A stretch of 64,000 nucleotides of DNA, from assembly GCA_949298195.1 (NCBI GenBank), contig CASFVT010000007.1, positions 116,477 to 180,476 of the forward strand, read 5' to 3'. This DNA is from an uncultured Bacillota bacterium. Lineage in GTDB: Bacteria > Bacillota_I > Bacilli_A > RFN20 > CAG-826. The position numbers and the translations under genes were made by a program. The stretch's first letter is position 1; every line of letters starts with the position of its first letter. The notes below the pieces were generated by a model, which was given only the letters and a program-made list of their open reading frames with translations, was not told the origin of the DNA and ran no database searches. Shown in pieces: positions 17,703 to 27,386 of this stretch.

Positions 17703-17733
17703 AAAAGCCGCCTCGCAGGAGGCGGCTTTCTTC
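17703..17733. terminator. terminator shared by the large RNA and serS
   Basis: An 11-bp stem (AAAGCCGCCTC with GAGGCGGCTTT) and GCAG loop. On the plus strand TTTCTTC closes the large RNA; on the minus strand TTTT follows the serS operon. Confidence 0.9.
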
Positions 17734-17751
17734 GTATGTTCGCGTCCCTTC

Positions 17752-19032
17752 TTATTTAAGAGGCGTGATTAGTTCGAGCCCGCCCATGAATGGACGGAGG
17801 GCTTCCGGAATGACGACCGACCCGTCTGGTTGTTGGTTTTCCTCGAGGAGGGCCGGGAAGACCCTCGAAGTGGCTAAGCCCGACCCATTGAGGGTGTGGC
17901 AGAAATGGATCTTCCCGTTTTCGTCGCGGTAACGAATCATCCCGCGACGGGCTTGGTAGTCGCGGGCATTGGAGACCGACGACACTTCTTTGTAGATGCC
18001 CATTGAGGGGATGTAGACCTCGATGTCGTAGGTACGGGCCATCGAATGCGAGCAATCCCCAGCCGCCAACTTGTCGATTTGATAGGCGAGTCCGAGTCCC
18101 TCGATGAGGCGTTGGGCTTTTTTGACTAGTTCGTCGAAGGCCACGTCGCTTTTGTCGTCTTCGGTGTATTGGACCATCTCGACCTTGTTGAATTGATAGC
18201 CCCTGATCATCCCCCGTTCCTCGGTCCGGTAACTTCCGGCCTCCTTCCGGTAGCAGGGGGTATAGGCAAAGAACTTCTTGGGAAGGTCTTTATGAGAGAG
18301 GATTTCGTTCCGGTAGACATTGACGAGGGCCGTCTCGGCGGTCGGGAGGATGAATTTGCGTGGTTCGCTTCCTTCTAGCCAGAACACCTCGTCCTTGAAT
18401 TTGGGGAACTGGCCGGCCGTATAGCCGCTTTCGTAATTGAGGATGTGCGGGGGGAGGATCATCTCGTAGCCGTCGGCGAGATGGGAGGAAACGAAATAGT
18501 TGATGAGGGCCCACTCCAGACGGGCCCCAAGGCCAGTGTAGATCCAGGTTCCGCTACCCGAAATCTTGGCTGCCCGCTTGTAATCGATAAGCCCAAGCGA
18601 TTCAGCCAATTCAACGTGGTCTTTCATTTTAGAACGGTCGAAAACGCGGGGCGTTCCCCATTTGTAGAACGGTTCGTTGTCTTCCTTTCCGCCGGCAGCG
18701 AGGTCCTCGTCGGGAAGGTTCGGAAGGACTTCGACGAGCGACTTGATCTCGTTTTCGACGGCCCTGAGCCTTTCTTCCTTGGCTTTGTTGGCTGCGCCGA
18801 GCGACTTGACTTCCTCGAATATAGATTTCACGTCCTCGCCGGCCTTCTTCTTGATGGGTACCAAGGAAGACAAGCGGTTTTGCTCGGCCTTCGATGCCTC
18901 GACTTCCTGAAGGAGGGTCCGTCTCTCTTTCAATAGGGAAAGGATCGGTGTGGGGTCGAATTCCCAATTCTTCCTCTTGAGGCGGGCTTTCACTTCCTCG
19001 GGTTTTTCTTCAATGTAACGGAGGTCAATCAT
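17752..19032 (-). CDS. serS: seryl-tRNA synthetase
   Basis: Class II synthetase charging tRNA-Ser. 426 residues, the usual length. An N-terminal helical arm (about 1-105) binds the long variable arm of tRNA-Ser. Motif 2 reads CYRKEAGSYRTEERGMIRGY (about 260-280), and motif 3 has NGSGLATSR near 380. AAAGGA lies upstream of the ATG. The start overlaps the glycosyltransferase stop as ATGA, so serS is the last gene of the yaaA-recF-gyrBA operon. Confidence 0.97.
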   Translation of the reverse strand: MIDLRYIEEKPEEVKARLKRKNWEFDPTPILSLLKERRTLLQEVEASKAEQNRLSSLVPIKKKAGEDVKSIFEEVKSLGAANKAKEERLRAVENEIKSLVEVLPNLPDEDLAAGGKEDNEPFYKWGTPRVFDRSKMKDHVELAESLGLIDYKRAAKISGSGTWIYTGLGARLEWALINYFVSSHLADGYEMILPPHILNYESGYTAGQFPKFKDEVFWLEGSEPRKFILPTAETALVNVYRNEILSHKDLPKKFFAYTPCYRKEAGSYRTEERGMIRGYQFNKVEMVQYTEDDKSDVAFDELVKKAQRLIEGLGLAYQIDKLAAGDCSHSMARTYDIEVYIPSMGIYKEVSSVSNARDYQARRGMIRYRDENGKIHFCHTLNGSGLATSRVFPALLEENQQPDGSVVIPEALRPFMGGLELITPLK

Positions 19033-20054
19033 CGTGTTTCCTTTCTACCTGGGTAGAGTAGCCCTCGGTAAAGGGCCAGGAGGCCGGTTCCGAGTTCCTC
19101 GAGGGAACGGGCCTTGGCTTCCCGATACCCCTCGATTATAGTCTTGCTTCCCCTCCCGCGGGAGAGAGAGGAAATGGCCTTTTGGAGACCGTCGAGGTCT
19201 TTCAAGAGACGATGCCCCTTGCCTTCGAGAAGGGCGTTGCTCCAATTGGGCGTGCCGAGTGCGAGGACTGTGGTTTTGGCTGCCATCGCCTCGAGGGCCA
19301 TCATCTCGTCGGAGTCGTTCGAAGCGAAGGAAAGATAGGCAAGCGCCCCAAAGACACCAGAACGGTAGACGTCGTCTTCAACGATGTCGGAGATGACGAG
19401 ATTTCGCGGGGTTTTCTTGTTTTTTCTTTTGAGATACCTGTGATTTGCTGGTCCTTTTCGCGGAACACCAAGGTAATAAAAGTTTAGGGAAGGGAGGGCC
19501 GAGGCAAGTTCGGAAAGAATTGCGATTCGCTTTTCGTCCTCGAGAGAACCACTGGAAAGGCAATAGGGGATCTCTGGTTCCAATCTGAAGTATCGACGGA
19601 AAATCGATTTCTCGATGTCGCTATGGACATCGAAACGGGCGAGGTTGACCCCGGGGGTCAACACTTGAACGCTTGGGTTGTTGAGACCTGCTTCTCTTAG
19701 GATGGAAACGCATTTCTCGCTTGGCACGAGAACAAGATCGGCCCCTTCCAAAAGTCGTTCGGCCTTGCCTTTGAGAAGGGGAAAGCCGTCGTTCCCCCTG
19801 GAAAGGAAACGCGTGACCTGGTCGGCTTCCGAGTAGAGGGCACTGACGACCACCTTCGCCCCTTCTTGATGGGCTTCGTTGGCCTTTCCCTCGTCCTCGG
19901 GGGAAAGGTAATGGACGATATCGGGTTCGGCGAACATCGATTCCACCCAATTGGTGCCGCTTAGCTCAAGGGCTCCCTTGAGGTTTTTCCGAAGCCGCGT
20001 GCCGACGTAACGGTCAAGACGCGGCCCCGGGGCGAAATCGATGAGGACTTTCAT
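19029..20054 (-). CDS. GT-B-fold glycosyltransferase (family 4-like)
   Basis: 341 residues with two Rossmann-like halves: the first ends with LVLVPSEKCVSILREAG and VLTPGVNLARFD, and the second has a donor-binding helix region with DEMMALEAMAAKTTVLALG, where EAMA fits the ExxxxxE-type site. No membrane segment, so it acts at the inner face of the membrane on lipid or wall glycans, by inference. It starts 3 bases after gyrA and overlaps serS by 4 bases. The acceptor and sugar are unknown. Confidence 0.8.
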   Translation of the reverse strand: MKVLIDFAPGPRLDRYVGTRLRKNLKGALELSGTNWVESMFAEPDIVHYLSPEDEGKANEAHQEGAKVVVSALYSEADQVTRFLSRGNDGFPLLKGKAERLLEGADLVLVPSEKCVSILREAGLNNPSVQVLTPGVNLARFDVHSDIEKSIFRRYFRLEPEIPYCLSSGSLEDEKRIAILSELASALPSLNFYYLGVPRKGPANHRYLKRKNKKTPRNLVISDIVEDDVYRSGVFGALAYLSFASNDSDEMMALEAMAAKTTVLALGTPNWSNALLEGKGHRLLKDLDGLQKAISSLSRGRGSKTIIEGYREAKARSLEELGTGLLALYRGLLYPGRKETR

Positions 20055-20057
20055 TGC

Positions 20058-22688
20058 CTATTCGCCTTCAATCTCCTCTTTGGTCGGGATGTGGACGGTT
20101 TGCTTTTCGCCTTCGTCTACGCTTACGAGGGCAGGGTTGACCTCCTCCTCTTCGGAGGAAGGTTCCTCGGGCGATTCCTCGGCATGGGGAACGATGGCAA
20201 GGGAAGCCACCTTCTGTTTCGGGTCGAGGGCAACGATCTTGACACCCTGGGTGTTCCGTCCGGCCACCTTCACCTGCTCAAGGGGCATCCGGATGACGAT
20301 TCCGTGAGTCGAGATGACCATAAGGTCTTCGTCTCCGTTGACGGCCCGCATGGCAGTGAGCGACCCGGTCTTCGGAGTCGTCTTGAGGGAGAGGACTCCT
20401 TTGGCACCACGACTGGTGAGCCGGTAGCCGTCGTAGTGGCGGGTGCTCCCGTCTTCGAGGGTGAGGTCGGTGTCCCGGCAATAGCTCATCTTTCCGAATC
20501 CCTTGTCGGTGAGAACGAGGATCTTGTCGCCTTCCATCGATGAAGTGATGTCGACGAGGTGGCTCCCGTCGGAGAGATCCATGCCCTTGACCCCGGCGGC
20601 GCTCCGGCCCATGGCCCGGACGTCGCTTTCGTCGAAGGAACAGACTTTCCCGTTGCTCGATGCCAGGGAAATGATGGCCGAACCATCAGTCCGCTTCACA
20701 TCGAGGAGGCTATCGCCTTCCTTGAGGGACAAGGCCCGTTTACCGTTTGAGTGAATGGAAGCAAACTCACGGAGGGAAGTCCGTTTGACAACACCCCCGA
20801 CGGTCGCGAAGAAGAGGTAATCCCCTTCTGGGTAATCGTCACAGGGCACGATGGACACGACCTTCTCGTCCTGCTCGAGGTTGAGGAGGTTGATGGCCGG
20901 GATGCCACGTCCATCGCGACTCCCGTCGGGAATCATGTACCCACGGAGGCGGTATACCATCCCGTAGCTGGAGAAGAAGAGGATGTCGGTGTGCGTTTTG
21001 GCATGCAGCATGATGGAGACGCTGTCGCCGGCGGTCGTCGAAATGCCCTTGACCCCGCGCCCGCCGCGGTTCTGGGTCCGGAACGTCTGGTCGTTCATCC
21101 TCTTGAGGTAGCCGTTCTTGGTAAGGACGACGATTATGTCCTCCTGAGGGAGAAGGTCTTCGTTATCGATGTTCGCCGCTTCGTCGCTGATCTCGGTGAG
21201 GCGCTTGTCGCCGAACCGGGATTTGATCTCGGTGAGCTCGTCGATCATGAGTTCGAGGATGTTCGCCTCGTCGGACAGCAGGCGGTTGTACTCGGCAATG
21301 TTCTTCTCGAGTTCAAGGTGTTCCGCCCGGAGTTTATCCTGCTCGAGGCCTTGTAGACGGCGGAGGGTCATGGCGAGGATGGCCGCGGCCTGAGCTTCGC
21401 TGAAACCGAAACGCTCGTTGAGACGGGCAGTCGACTCTTGGTCGTTGGCGCTATCTCGGATTATGTGGATGACCTCGTCGATGTTGTCATGGGCGGTAAT
21501 GAGGCCGACGACGATGTGATCGCGGTCGCGGTCGCGGTTGAGGAGGAAGCGGGTCCGTCTGGTCAGCACCTCGATTTGGAAACGGATGTAATTGTTGAGG
21601 AGATCCTTCATCGAAAGGATCTTCGGCTCGCCGTCAACGAGGCAAAGGTTGATAACCCCGAAGTTCATTTGGAGTTGCGTGTGCTTGAGGAGGTTGTTGG
21701 CCACGACTTCCGGCATGAAGTCGCGCTTGACCTCGATGACGACCCGGATGCCTTCCTTGTTGGATTCGTCGCGGATGTCGCTGATGCCGTCTATTACCTT
21801 GTCGCGGACGAGGGCGGCCATGTTCTCGATCATGGCGGCCTTGTTGACTTGATAGGGGATTTCCGTGACGATTATGCGGCTTTTGCCAGCGCTTTCTTCT
21901 TCGATGTGGTATTTCGAACGGATGGTCACCGAGCCGGTGCCTTTGGTGAAATAATCAAGGATGCCCTGTCGGCCGAGAATGACTCCGCCGGTCGGGAAAT
22001 CGGGCCCGTGGATGTAGTTCTGCATGAGCTCAAGGGGCTCGAGGTCCGGGTTGTGAGCCAAGGCGACGATGGCATCGATGGCCTCGCCGAGGTTGTGGGG
22101 AGGCATGTTGGTAGCCATACCGACGGCAATGCCCTCGGAACCGTTGACCACAAGGTTGGGGAAGCGGGAAGGGAGGACGCTCGGCTCTTTTTCGGTTCCG
22201 TCGTAGTTGCCGACAAAGTCGACCGTGTCCTTATCGAGGTCGCGGACCATTTCCACCGAGAGGCGGTTCATCCTTGCCTCGGTATAACGCATGGCTGCCG
22301 GGGCATCGCCGTCGACCGAGCCGAAGTTCCCGTGCCCATCGACGAGGGTATAGCGCAACGAGAAAGGCTGGGCCAAGCGGACGAGAGTCATGTAGATGGC
22401 ACTATCGCCGTGTGGGTGGTACTTACCCATGACGTCACCGACGATGCGGGCTGACTTCTTATACGGTTTGCCCGGTTGCATCCCAGTCTCGTTCATGCCA
22501 TAGATGACGCGGCGCTGAACGGGCTTGAGGCCGTCACGAACATCGGGAATGGCCCGGGCTTCGATGACCGACATGGCGTAGGAAAGGAAGGCCGTCTCGA
22601 CCTCTTCGGTGATTTCCCGTTCGCTTAGGCCCGAGGCGATACCGGCTTGGATTCCCTCGGGGGCATCGAATTTCTCTTCGTTATCCAT
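20058..22688 (-). CDS. gyrA: DNA gyrase subunit A
   Basis: 876 residues. The catalytic tyrosine is Tyr135 in [10 protein letters not shown]. The C-terminal six-bladed pinwheel starts after the GyrA box [10 protein letters not shown]. An acidic tail of about 30 residues ends the protein. The quinolone-determining region reads [14 protein letters not shown]: serine 96 (E. coli 83) is kept but E. coli position 87, usually Asp or Glu, is Met100. AAGGAG precedes the ATG. It follows gyrB by 21 bases in the same operon. Confidence 0.98.
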   Translation of the reverse strand: MDNEEKFDAPEGIQAGIASGLSEREITEEVETAFLSYAMSVIEARAIPDVRDGLKPVQRRVIYGMNETGMQPGKPYKKSARIVGDVMGKYHPHGDSAIYMTLVRLAQPFSLRYTLVDGHGNFGSVDGDAPAAMRYTEARMNRLSVEMVRDLDKDTVDFVGNYDGTEKEPSVLPSRFPNLVVNGSEGIAVGMATNMPPHNLGEAIDAIVALAHNPDLEPLELMQNYIHGPDFPTGGVILGRQGILDYFTKGTGSVTIRSKYHIEEESAGKSRIIVTEIPYQVNKAAMIENMAALVRDKVIDGISDIRDESNKEGIRVVIEVKRDFMPEVVANNLLKHTQLQMNFGVINLCLVDGEPKILSMKDLLNNYIRFQIEVLTRRTRFLLNRDRDRDHIVVGLITAHDNIDEVIHIIRDSANDQESTARLNERFGFSEAQAAAILAMTLRRLQGLEQDKLRAEHLELEKNIAEYNRLLSDEANILELMIDELTEIKSRFGDKRLTEISDEAANIDNEDLLPQEDIIVVLTKNGYLKRMNDQTFRTQNRGGRGVKGISTTAGDSVSIMLHAKTHTDILFFSSYGMVYRLRGYMIPDGSRDGRGIPAINLLNLEQDEKVVSIVPCDDYPEGDYLFFATVGGVVKRTSLREFASIHSNGKRALSLKEGDSLLDVKRTDGSAIISLASSNGKVCSFDESDVRAMGRSAAGVKGMDLSDGSHLVDITSSMEGDKILVLTDKGFGKMSYCRDTDLTLEDGSTRHYDGYRLTSRGAKGVLSLKTTPKTGSLTAMRAVNGDEDLMVISTHGIVIRMPLEQVKVAGRNTQGVKIVALDPKQKVASLAIVPHAEESPEEPSSEEEEVNPALVSVDEGEKQTVHIPTKEEIEGE

Positions 22689-22709
22689 CTTGTCTTTCGC
22701 TCCTTGTCA

Positions 22710-24758
22710 TTAGATGTCGAGGTTCTGGACGAACTTGGCGTTTCTCGAGATGAAGTCCTTCCGGGGCTCCACTTCGTCGCCCATGAGGTCGGAAAAGGCC
22801 TTCTCGGCCCTCGCCGCGTCGTCGATGGTGATGCGGATCATCTTCCGGACCGCCGGATCCATGGTCGTTTCCCAAAGCTGCTGGGCATCCATTTCGCCTA
22901 AGCCCTTGTAGCGTTGGAACGGATAGCCCGGCTTCAGGTCGAGCGCTTTCTTGATTTCCTCGAGTTGATCGTCGTTGTAGGCGTAATAGGCGTTGCCCTT
23001 GACCTCGACTTTATATAGCGGCGGCTGGGCGATGTAGACATAGCCGCCTTCGAGTAGGGGTTTCATGAAACGGTAGAAGAAAGTGAGCAGGAGGATCCTG
23101 ATGTGATCACCGTCGACATCGGCATCGGTCATGATGACAATCTTGTGGTAACGGATCTTGCTGACGTCGAAATTGTCGCGGATGCCGGCCCCGATGGCCG
23201 TGATCATGTTGCCTATCTCGGCGTTTTTGAAGATGCGGTCCTCACGGGCCTTCTCGACATTGAGGATCTTGCCACGAAGAGGGAGGATGGCTTGGGTCTT
23301 GCGGTCGCGTCCGGTCTTGGCCGAGCCGCCGGCCGAATCGCCCTCGACGATGTAGAGCTCGCACTCCTCGGGAATCTTCGAGGAGCAATCGGCGAGTTTG
23401 CCGGGTAGGGTCGTGACGCCGAGAGACGACTTCCTGATCGTCTCCCTGGCCGCTTGGGCGGCCATCCGGCCTTTGGCGGCCGTCTTGACCTTCTCGACGA
23501 TGGCCTTGGCTTGGTCGGGATGCTCGAGGAGGTATTGTTTGAGTTGCTGGCCGACGATGGTGGAAACGATCTTCCGGACCTCGCTATTCCCGAGCTTGGT
23601 CTTGGTTTGGCCTTCGTACTGGGGATTGGGGTGCTTTACCGAGATGACGCAGGTAAGGCCCTCACGACAATCGTCGGTCGTGAAATTGGGGGCCTTCTCG
23701 TCGAGAAGCTTGAAACTCCGGGCGTAGTCGTTGATCGTCCGGTTGATGGCCAGGTTAAAGCCCTCGACATGGGTCCCGCCTTCCTTGGTCGAGATGTTGT
23801 TGCAGAAGCTATAGACGCCGTCGCTGTTGTAGTGGCCGGTCCACTGCATGGCGATTTCGGCGTAGATCCGCTCGTCGGTTCCGTCGAGGAGAGTGACCTC
23901 CTCGGCTCCGGAACAGTAAATGACGTCTGCGTTTATTGGGGTTTTGCCTGTATTGATGAAGGAAACGTATTCGCGAATGCCGCCGTTGAAGAGGAATGTC
24001 TCGCTCTTCTTTTCCTCCTCCCGCCCGTCGGTGATGGTGATCTTGACACCGCCGTTCAGGAAAGCCATCTGGCGGAGGTGGTTCTTGATGGTCTCGTAAT
24101 TGAAAACCGTGGTCTCGGTGAAGATGGCCGGGTCGGGGAGGAAGGTTACCTTCGTCCCGGAATCGGTCGAGTCACCGATGCGTTTGAGCGGCTCGACGAT
24201 CTTGCCGCCATCCTCAAAGCGAACGTGATAGACCCCACCGTCTTTGTGGACGGTGACCTCACACCAAGAGCTAAGGGCGTTGACGACCGAAGCGCCGACG
24301 CCGTGGAGCCCGCCTGACACCTTGTAACCGCCCCCTTCGCCGAACTTGCCGCCGGCATGGAGCATCGTATAGGCTGTTTCGACCCCGGATAGACCGCTTT
24401 TGGCCACCTTGTCGACCGGGATGCCCCGCCCGTCGTCCTGGACGGTCACGGAGTTCCCTGGATTGATGGTGACTTCGATGTGCCGGCAATATCCAGCCAA
24501 AGCCTCGTCGATGGCGTTGTCGACGATTTCCCAAACGAGGTGATGGAGGCCTGCCGCGGCGGTCGTGCCGATGTACATGCCCGGACGTTTCCTGACGGCC
24601 TCGAGGCCTTCCAAAACCTGGATGTTCTCGGCCGTGTATTTCTCGTCGGCCTTCTCAATCGCCGATTCGCTACCGGCGTCTTCGACCATCTTGTAAACGA
24701 AGCGGTCCTCTTCGGGCATCGTTTGATCGACGGCTTCTTTCTTTTCTTCTTCTGCCAT
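22710..24758 (-). CDS. gyrB: DNA gyrase subunit B
   Basis: ATPase subunit of gyrase. 682 residues, including an N-terminal extension of about 40 acidic residues before the core. GHKL motifs include [15 protein letters not shown] and DDGRGIPVD, then [15 protein letters not shown]. The Toprim region has [15 protein letters not shown] and [11 protein letters not shown]. The C-terminus has [16 protein letters not shown] precedes the ATG, which overlaps the recF stop (TGATG). Confidence 0.98.
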   Translation of the reverse strand: MAEEEKKEAVDQTMPEEDRFVYKMVEDAGSESAIEKADEKYTAENIQVLEGLEAVRKRPGMYIGTTAAAGLHHLVWEIVDNAIDEALAGYCRHIEVTINPGNSVTVQDDGRGIPVDKVAKSGLSGVETAYTMLHAGGKFGEGGGYKVSGGLHGVGASVVNALSSWCEVTVHKDGGVYHVRFEDGGKIVEPLKRIGDSTDSGTKVTFLPDPAIFTETTVFNYETIKNHLRQMAFLNGGVKITITDGREEEKKSETFLFNGGIREYVSFINTGKTPINADVIYCSGAEEVTLLDGTDERIYAEIAMQWTGHYNSDGVYSFCNNISTKEGGTHVEGFNLAINRTINDYARSFKLLDEKAPNFTTDDCREGLTCVISVKHPNPQYEGQTKTKLGNSEVRKIVSTIVGQQLKQYLLEHPDQAKAIVEKVKTAAKGRMAAQAARETIRKSSLGVTTLPGKLADCSSKIPEECELYIVEGDSAGGSAKTGRDRKTQAILPLRGKILNVEKAREDRIFKNAEIGNMITAIGAGIRDNFDVSKIRYHKIVIMTDADVDGDHIRILLLTFFYRFMKPLLEGGYVYIAQPPLYKVEVKGNAYYAYNDDQLEEIKKALDLKPGYPFQRYKGLGEMDAQQLWETTMDPAVRKMIRITIDDAARAEKAFSDLMGDEVEPRKDFISRNAKFVQNLDI

Positions 24759-25822
24759 CAGTTGTCCTCCTTGGCCGCCAAGCGGCTGATATCGAAGCGG
24801 CGTGCCCCTTCATAATTGAAGGAGGTTGCCGTAACGAAGCATTGACCCAACTCTTTGAGTAGGTGTTTGAGATTTTCTCCCCTCTCCTCGTCGAGCTCGC
24901 TCCAAGCATCGTCGAGGATGACAATCGGCTTTTCCCCTTCCGCGGCAAGGAAGGCCGGGGCGAGGCGGATGGCCAATGAGGCAAGGCGGTTCTCGCCCTG
25001 TGAACCGAATTCACCCACCGAGAGGCCGTTCACGAGGAGGGAGAAGTCCTCGCGTTGGATCCCGACGGTGGTCGAACGTCGTTCAAGGTCGGTGTCTGTG
25101 GCTTTTTCGAAGGCCTTCAGGGCTTCCTCCCGGCTTTCGCCGGGCTTAAGGAACGGCCGGTAAGCGATGCCGACTTCTGCTTCCGCCCCCCTCAGGCGAA
25201 TCAAGAGGGCGGAGGCCTTCTTTTCGAGCCTTCCAAGGAAGGCGGCCCGCTTCTCGTCGATTGGGACGGAAGCAGCGGCCAAACGCTCGTTAAGCACGTC
25301 GAGGGCGAGTTCGTCGACCTTTTCGGCCTTCAGGAGGGCGTTTCGTTCCTCAAGCAGGCGGCCGTAGGCCTTGATGAGGGAGAAGTAGGCGCGGTCGACC
25401 TTCGAGATGGAGTAGTCCAGGAAGGCACGGCGGGCGCTCGGCGGCCCCTTGAGGAAGTAGGCGTCTTCGGGAGCATAGGAGACAACTTGGACCAAGGAAG
25501 CGAGCTCCGAGAGCCGATGGATGTGGTGGGAGTCGATTTCGATGCGCCTCCCCTTCCGGGAGAAACGCATCTCGATATCGTGGGCCGTTCCGCTTGCCTC
25601 GACCCGAGCCGACACGATTGCCTCGCGGCTGCCGCGCCTAATGAGGGGGCCGATGTCGGAACTCCGCCACCCCCGCCCAAGGGAGAGGGCATACACGGCT
25701 TCGGCCAGATTCGTCTTGCCGGAGCCGTTCGGCCCTACAAAGACGTTGACTCCGGGGTCGGGCTCGATTTGGAGGGCCCCATATCCCCGGAAGTCGAGAA
25801 GGGCCAACCTAAGGACTTTCAT
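24758..25822 (-). CDS. recF: DNA replication and repair protein RecF
   Basis: SMC-like ATPase that loads RecA at gaps. 354 residues from the ATG at 25822, which begins [15 protein letters not shown]; the longer frame to 25909 adds a non-family leader. Walker A is GPNGSGKTN, the ABC signature region is [10 protein letters not shown] and Walker B is [13 protein letters not shown]. The first 14 bases overlap the upstream S4-domain gene, as in Bacillus yaaA-recF. Confidence 0.95.
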   Translation of the reverse strand: MKVLRLALLDFRGYGALQIEPDPGVNVFVGPNGSGKTNLAEAVYALSLGRGWRSSDIGPLIRRGSREAIVSARVEASGTAHDIEMRFSRKGRRIEIDSHHIHRLSELASLVQVVSYAPEDAYFLKGPPSARRAFLDYSISKVDRAYFSLIKAYGRLLEERNALLKAEKVDELALDVLNERLAAASVPIDEKRAAFLGRLEKKASALLIRLRGAEAEVGIAYRPFLKPGESREEALKAFEKATDTDLERRSTTVGIQREDFSLLVNGLSVGEFGSQGENRLASLAIRLAPAFLAAEGEKPIVILDDAWSELDEERGENLKHLLKELGQCFVTATSFNYEGARRFDISRLAAKEDN

Positions 25823-26045
25823 TCCCGACGATGGCGTAGACCCTTCCGTTGGCTTCGAAGCGGTCACCAGGCCGGAGTTTCCGTCCCCGGCGGGTTTCGG
25901 TGACGCCATTCACCGTGGCTCCTCCGCTAGAAACCATGGCCTTGGCTTCGCTGCCCGTCTCGACGGCCCCGGAGAGCTTTAGGGCTTGTCCGAGTGTGAT
26001 ATAGTCGCCAATGATTTCCAGGCGTTCTGGGGAAAGGGCTGCCAT
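25809..26045 (-). CDS. yaaA: S4-domain RNA-binding protein YaaA (RlbA-like)
   Basis: 78 residues. The S4 fold is evident in ITLGQALKLSGAVETGSEAK and the conserved VNGVTETRRGRKLRPGD. It sits between dnaN and recF, as in Bacillus. No Shine-Dalgarno is visible; TAAACT ends 6 bases before the ATG, which fits a leaderless mRNA. A 19-nt palindrome (26054-26072) overlaps that box. In other Bacilli this protein is linked to ribosome assembly; here that is inferred from family. Confidence 0.9.
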   Translation of the reverse strand: MAALSPERLEIIGDYITLGQALKLSGAVETGSEAKAMVSSGGATVNGVTETRRGRKLRPGDRFEANGRVYAIVGNESP

Positions 26046-26053
26046 GCGGTAAG

Positions 26054-26072
26054 TTTACTACATAGTAGTAAA
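26054..26072. promoter_or_regulatory. palindrome covering the yaaA -10 region
   Basis: TTTACTAC-ATA-GTAGTAAA is a perfect 8+3+8 inverted repeat. The rightward arm, read on the minus strand, supplies most of TAAACT, the proposed -10 box, so a protein bound here could control the yaaA-recF-gyrBA-serS operon. Confidence 0.5.
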
Positions 26073-26098
26073 AAAGAAAACGCCCCACGAGGGCGTTT
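26070..26098 (-). terminator. dnaN terminator
   Basis: AAACGCCC-TCGT-GGGGCGTTT hairpin followed by TCTTTTTT on the minus strand. It separates dnaN from the yaaA operon. Confidence 0.85.
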
Positions 26099-26118
26099 AC
26101 GGTGTTTCGGAGGGCTTT

Positions 26119-27240
26119 TCAGCGGGTACGCATCGGTGTGATGAGCTCAACGATCGAGTCGTCGTTCGGGTTGCGGATGACAAAGGGTTTCATTTCTGCC
26201 GTGAAGGAGAGCGAAACGTCTTCCGACCCGAGGGCCTTCACCGCTTGGGTAACGAAGAGGGCATTGAAGGCGATGTCGAGGCGGTTCCCGGAATATTGGA
26301 CGGAATTCAGGCGTTCGACACCCGATCCGGTCTGATCGCCGTAGGAACTGACCTCAACCCGATCCTCGTCCATCGAAAGCTTGACGACGGTCCCGTGGTC
26401 CCGGGAAAGGATCGATACCCGGTCGATGGCATTGAGGAACTGCTGGGCGTTGACCGAGAGGAAGTAGTTAAAATCGGTCGGGACGATGGAGCCGTTCACC
26501 GGGTAGTCGTCATCGAAGATCCGGCTTGAGACGAGGGTAGTGCCGAAAGAGAAGAGGATTTTCTTCGAGGAAACGGTCAATTCAACCTCTTCGGCGCCTT
26601 CGAAGAGACGCGTCACCTCGACAAGGGTCTTGCTCGGCACGTTGGCGGTGAAGCGGACAGAGGGGTCGATGGCAATCTTTTTCCGGGAAAGGCGAGCCGA
26701 GTTGGTGGCTATGGCCGTGAGCGATCCACCTTGGGCATCGAGATTGATGGCTGTGAGAATCGGACGTGTGTCCTTGTCGAAAGCGGCAAAGGCCGTCTGC
26801 TCACAGAGCTTGGCCAAATCGGCGCAGCGGAGGATGAGCGATACCCCGTTCTTCTCAGAATCGAGATCCGGGTACTCGTCCGCCGAAATGCAGTTGAGTT
26901 TGAAGGAGGCGTTCCCGTCCTCGATTTTGGCAATCCGGTCGTCGACGATCTCGAGGCTGATTTCCTTTCCGTCCATCTTCCGGATGACCTCAGTGAGAAC
27001 ATGGGCGGAAAGGAGGGTCGCCCCGGGTTGGGCAGAGCGGATGACTTGGGACCCGTTAAAGGCGTTCGGGACAAGGGTCCAGATGGACATTTCCCCGTTA
27101 CTGGCCAATATGTTCAATCCGGCTTCCGTCAGTTCGAGCTTGAAGCATATGAGCTCCGGGTTGGAGGCCTTGGCCCCAATGGCGTGCCCGGCGATGAGCA
27201 ATCCCCGGAGGAATTCGTCCTTGTCGATTGTGAAGCGCAT
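26119..27240 (-). CDS. dnaN: DNA polymerase III beta sliding clamp
   Basis: 373 residues, three-domain clamp of the usual length. It begins MRFTIDKDEFLRGLL and ends with the conserved region VELITPMRTR, the standard clamp C-terminus. AAGGAG lies 9 bases before the ATG. The 146-nt gap to dnaA contains a DnaA box (27294-27302). dnaN has its own terminator, so it is not obligately co-transcribed with yaaA and recF. Confidence 0.98.
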   Translation of the reverse strand: MRFTIDKDEFLRGLLIAGHAIGAKASNPELICFKLELTEAGLNILASNGEMSIWTLVPNAFNGSQVIRSAQPGATLLSAHVLTEVIRKMDGKEISLEIVDDRIAKIEDGNASFKLNCISADEYPDLDSEKNGVSLILRCADLAKLCEQTAFAAFDKDTRPILTAINLDAQGGSLTAIATNSARLSRKKIAIDPSVRFTANVPSKTLVEVTRLFEGAEEVELTVSSKKILFSFGTTLVSSRIFDDDYPVNGSIVPTDFNYFLSVNAQQFLNAIDRVSILSRDHGTVVKLSMDEDRVEVSSYGDQTGSGVERLNSVQYSGNRLDIAFNALFVTQAVKALGSEDVSLSFTAEMKPFVIRNPNDDSIVELITPMRTR

Positions 27241-27293
27241 CTACAGATACTCCTTTCGAAAACGAATTTAATAATTATTAGGGCTGTGGAAAT

Positions 27294-27302
27294 TGTGGAT
27301 AA
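27294..27302. promoter_or_regulatory. DnaA box between dnaA and dnaN
   Basis: A perfect TGTGGATAA lies in the 146-base gap; TGTGGAAAT directly precedes it. Bacilli often carry a second box cluster here, needed for origin looping or dnaA control. Confidence 0.75.
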
Positions 27303-27386
27303 CTGGTTGCCGAGGTGCGTTTTCCATCTCCGCGATTTTACCATATCACGGGCGCGCACGTGAAGGAATTTTTCGATTGAACCTAG

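Larger units (their letters stand above)
16722..17733 (+). ncRNA. large structured non-coding RNA of five tandem pseudoknotted units, unrecognised family
   Basis: About 1010 nt from a strong promoter to a strong terminator, with no credible protein frame. A 5' hairpin (CTCACAAC 16722-16729 with GTTGTGAG 16749-16756) precedes five units whose CACGG anchors lie at about 16777, 16963, 17149, 17341 and 17537. Each unit has five parts: hairpin A (GNRA-type or 7-nt loop), hairpin B, the string ACUUGAAGA, hairpin C, the string GAUAARCAGG, hairpin D, and hairpin E with an AGAA loop. Stem sequences differ between units yet stay paired, and loop B pairs with the downstream GCAGG/ACAGG string in all five. 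Linkers of about 70-80 nt hold further helices. A 3' section carries two more hairpins before the terminator. I do not recognise it as RNase P, tmRNA, 6S, OLE, ROOL or GOLLD. Confidence 0.85.

Noticed and set aside
21438..22454. 338-residue plus-strand frame opposite gyrA
   Set aside because: Antisense shadow with no recognisable motif; gyrA is certain.
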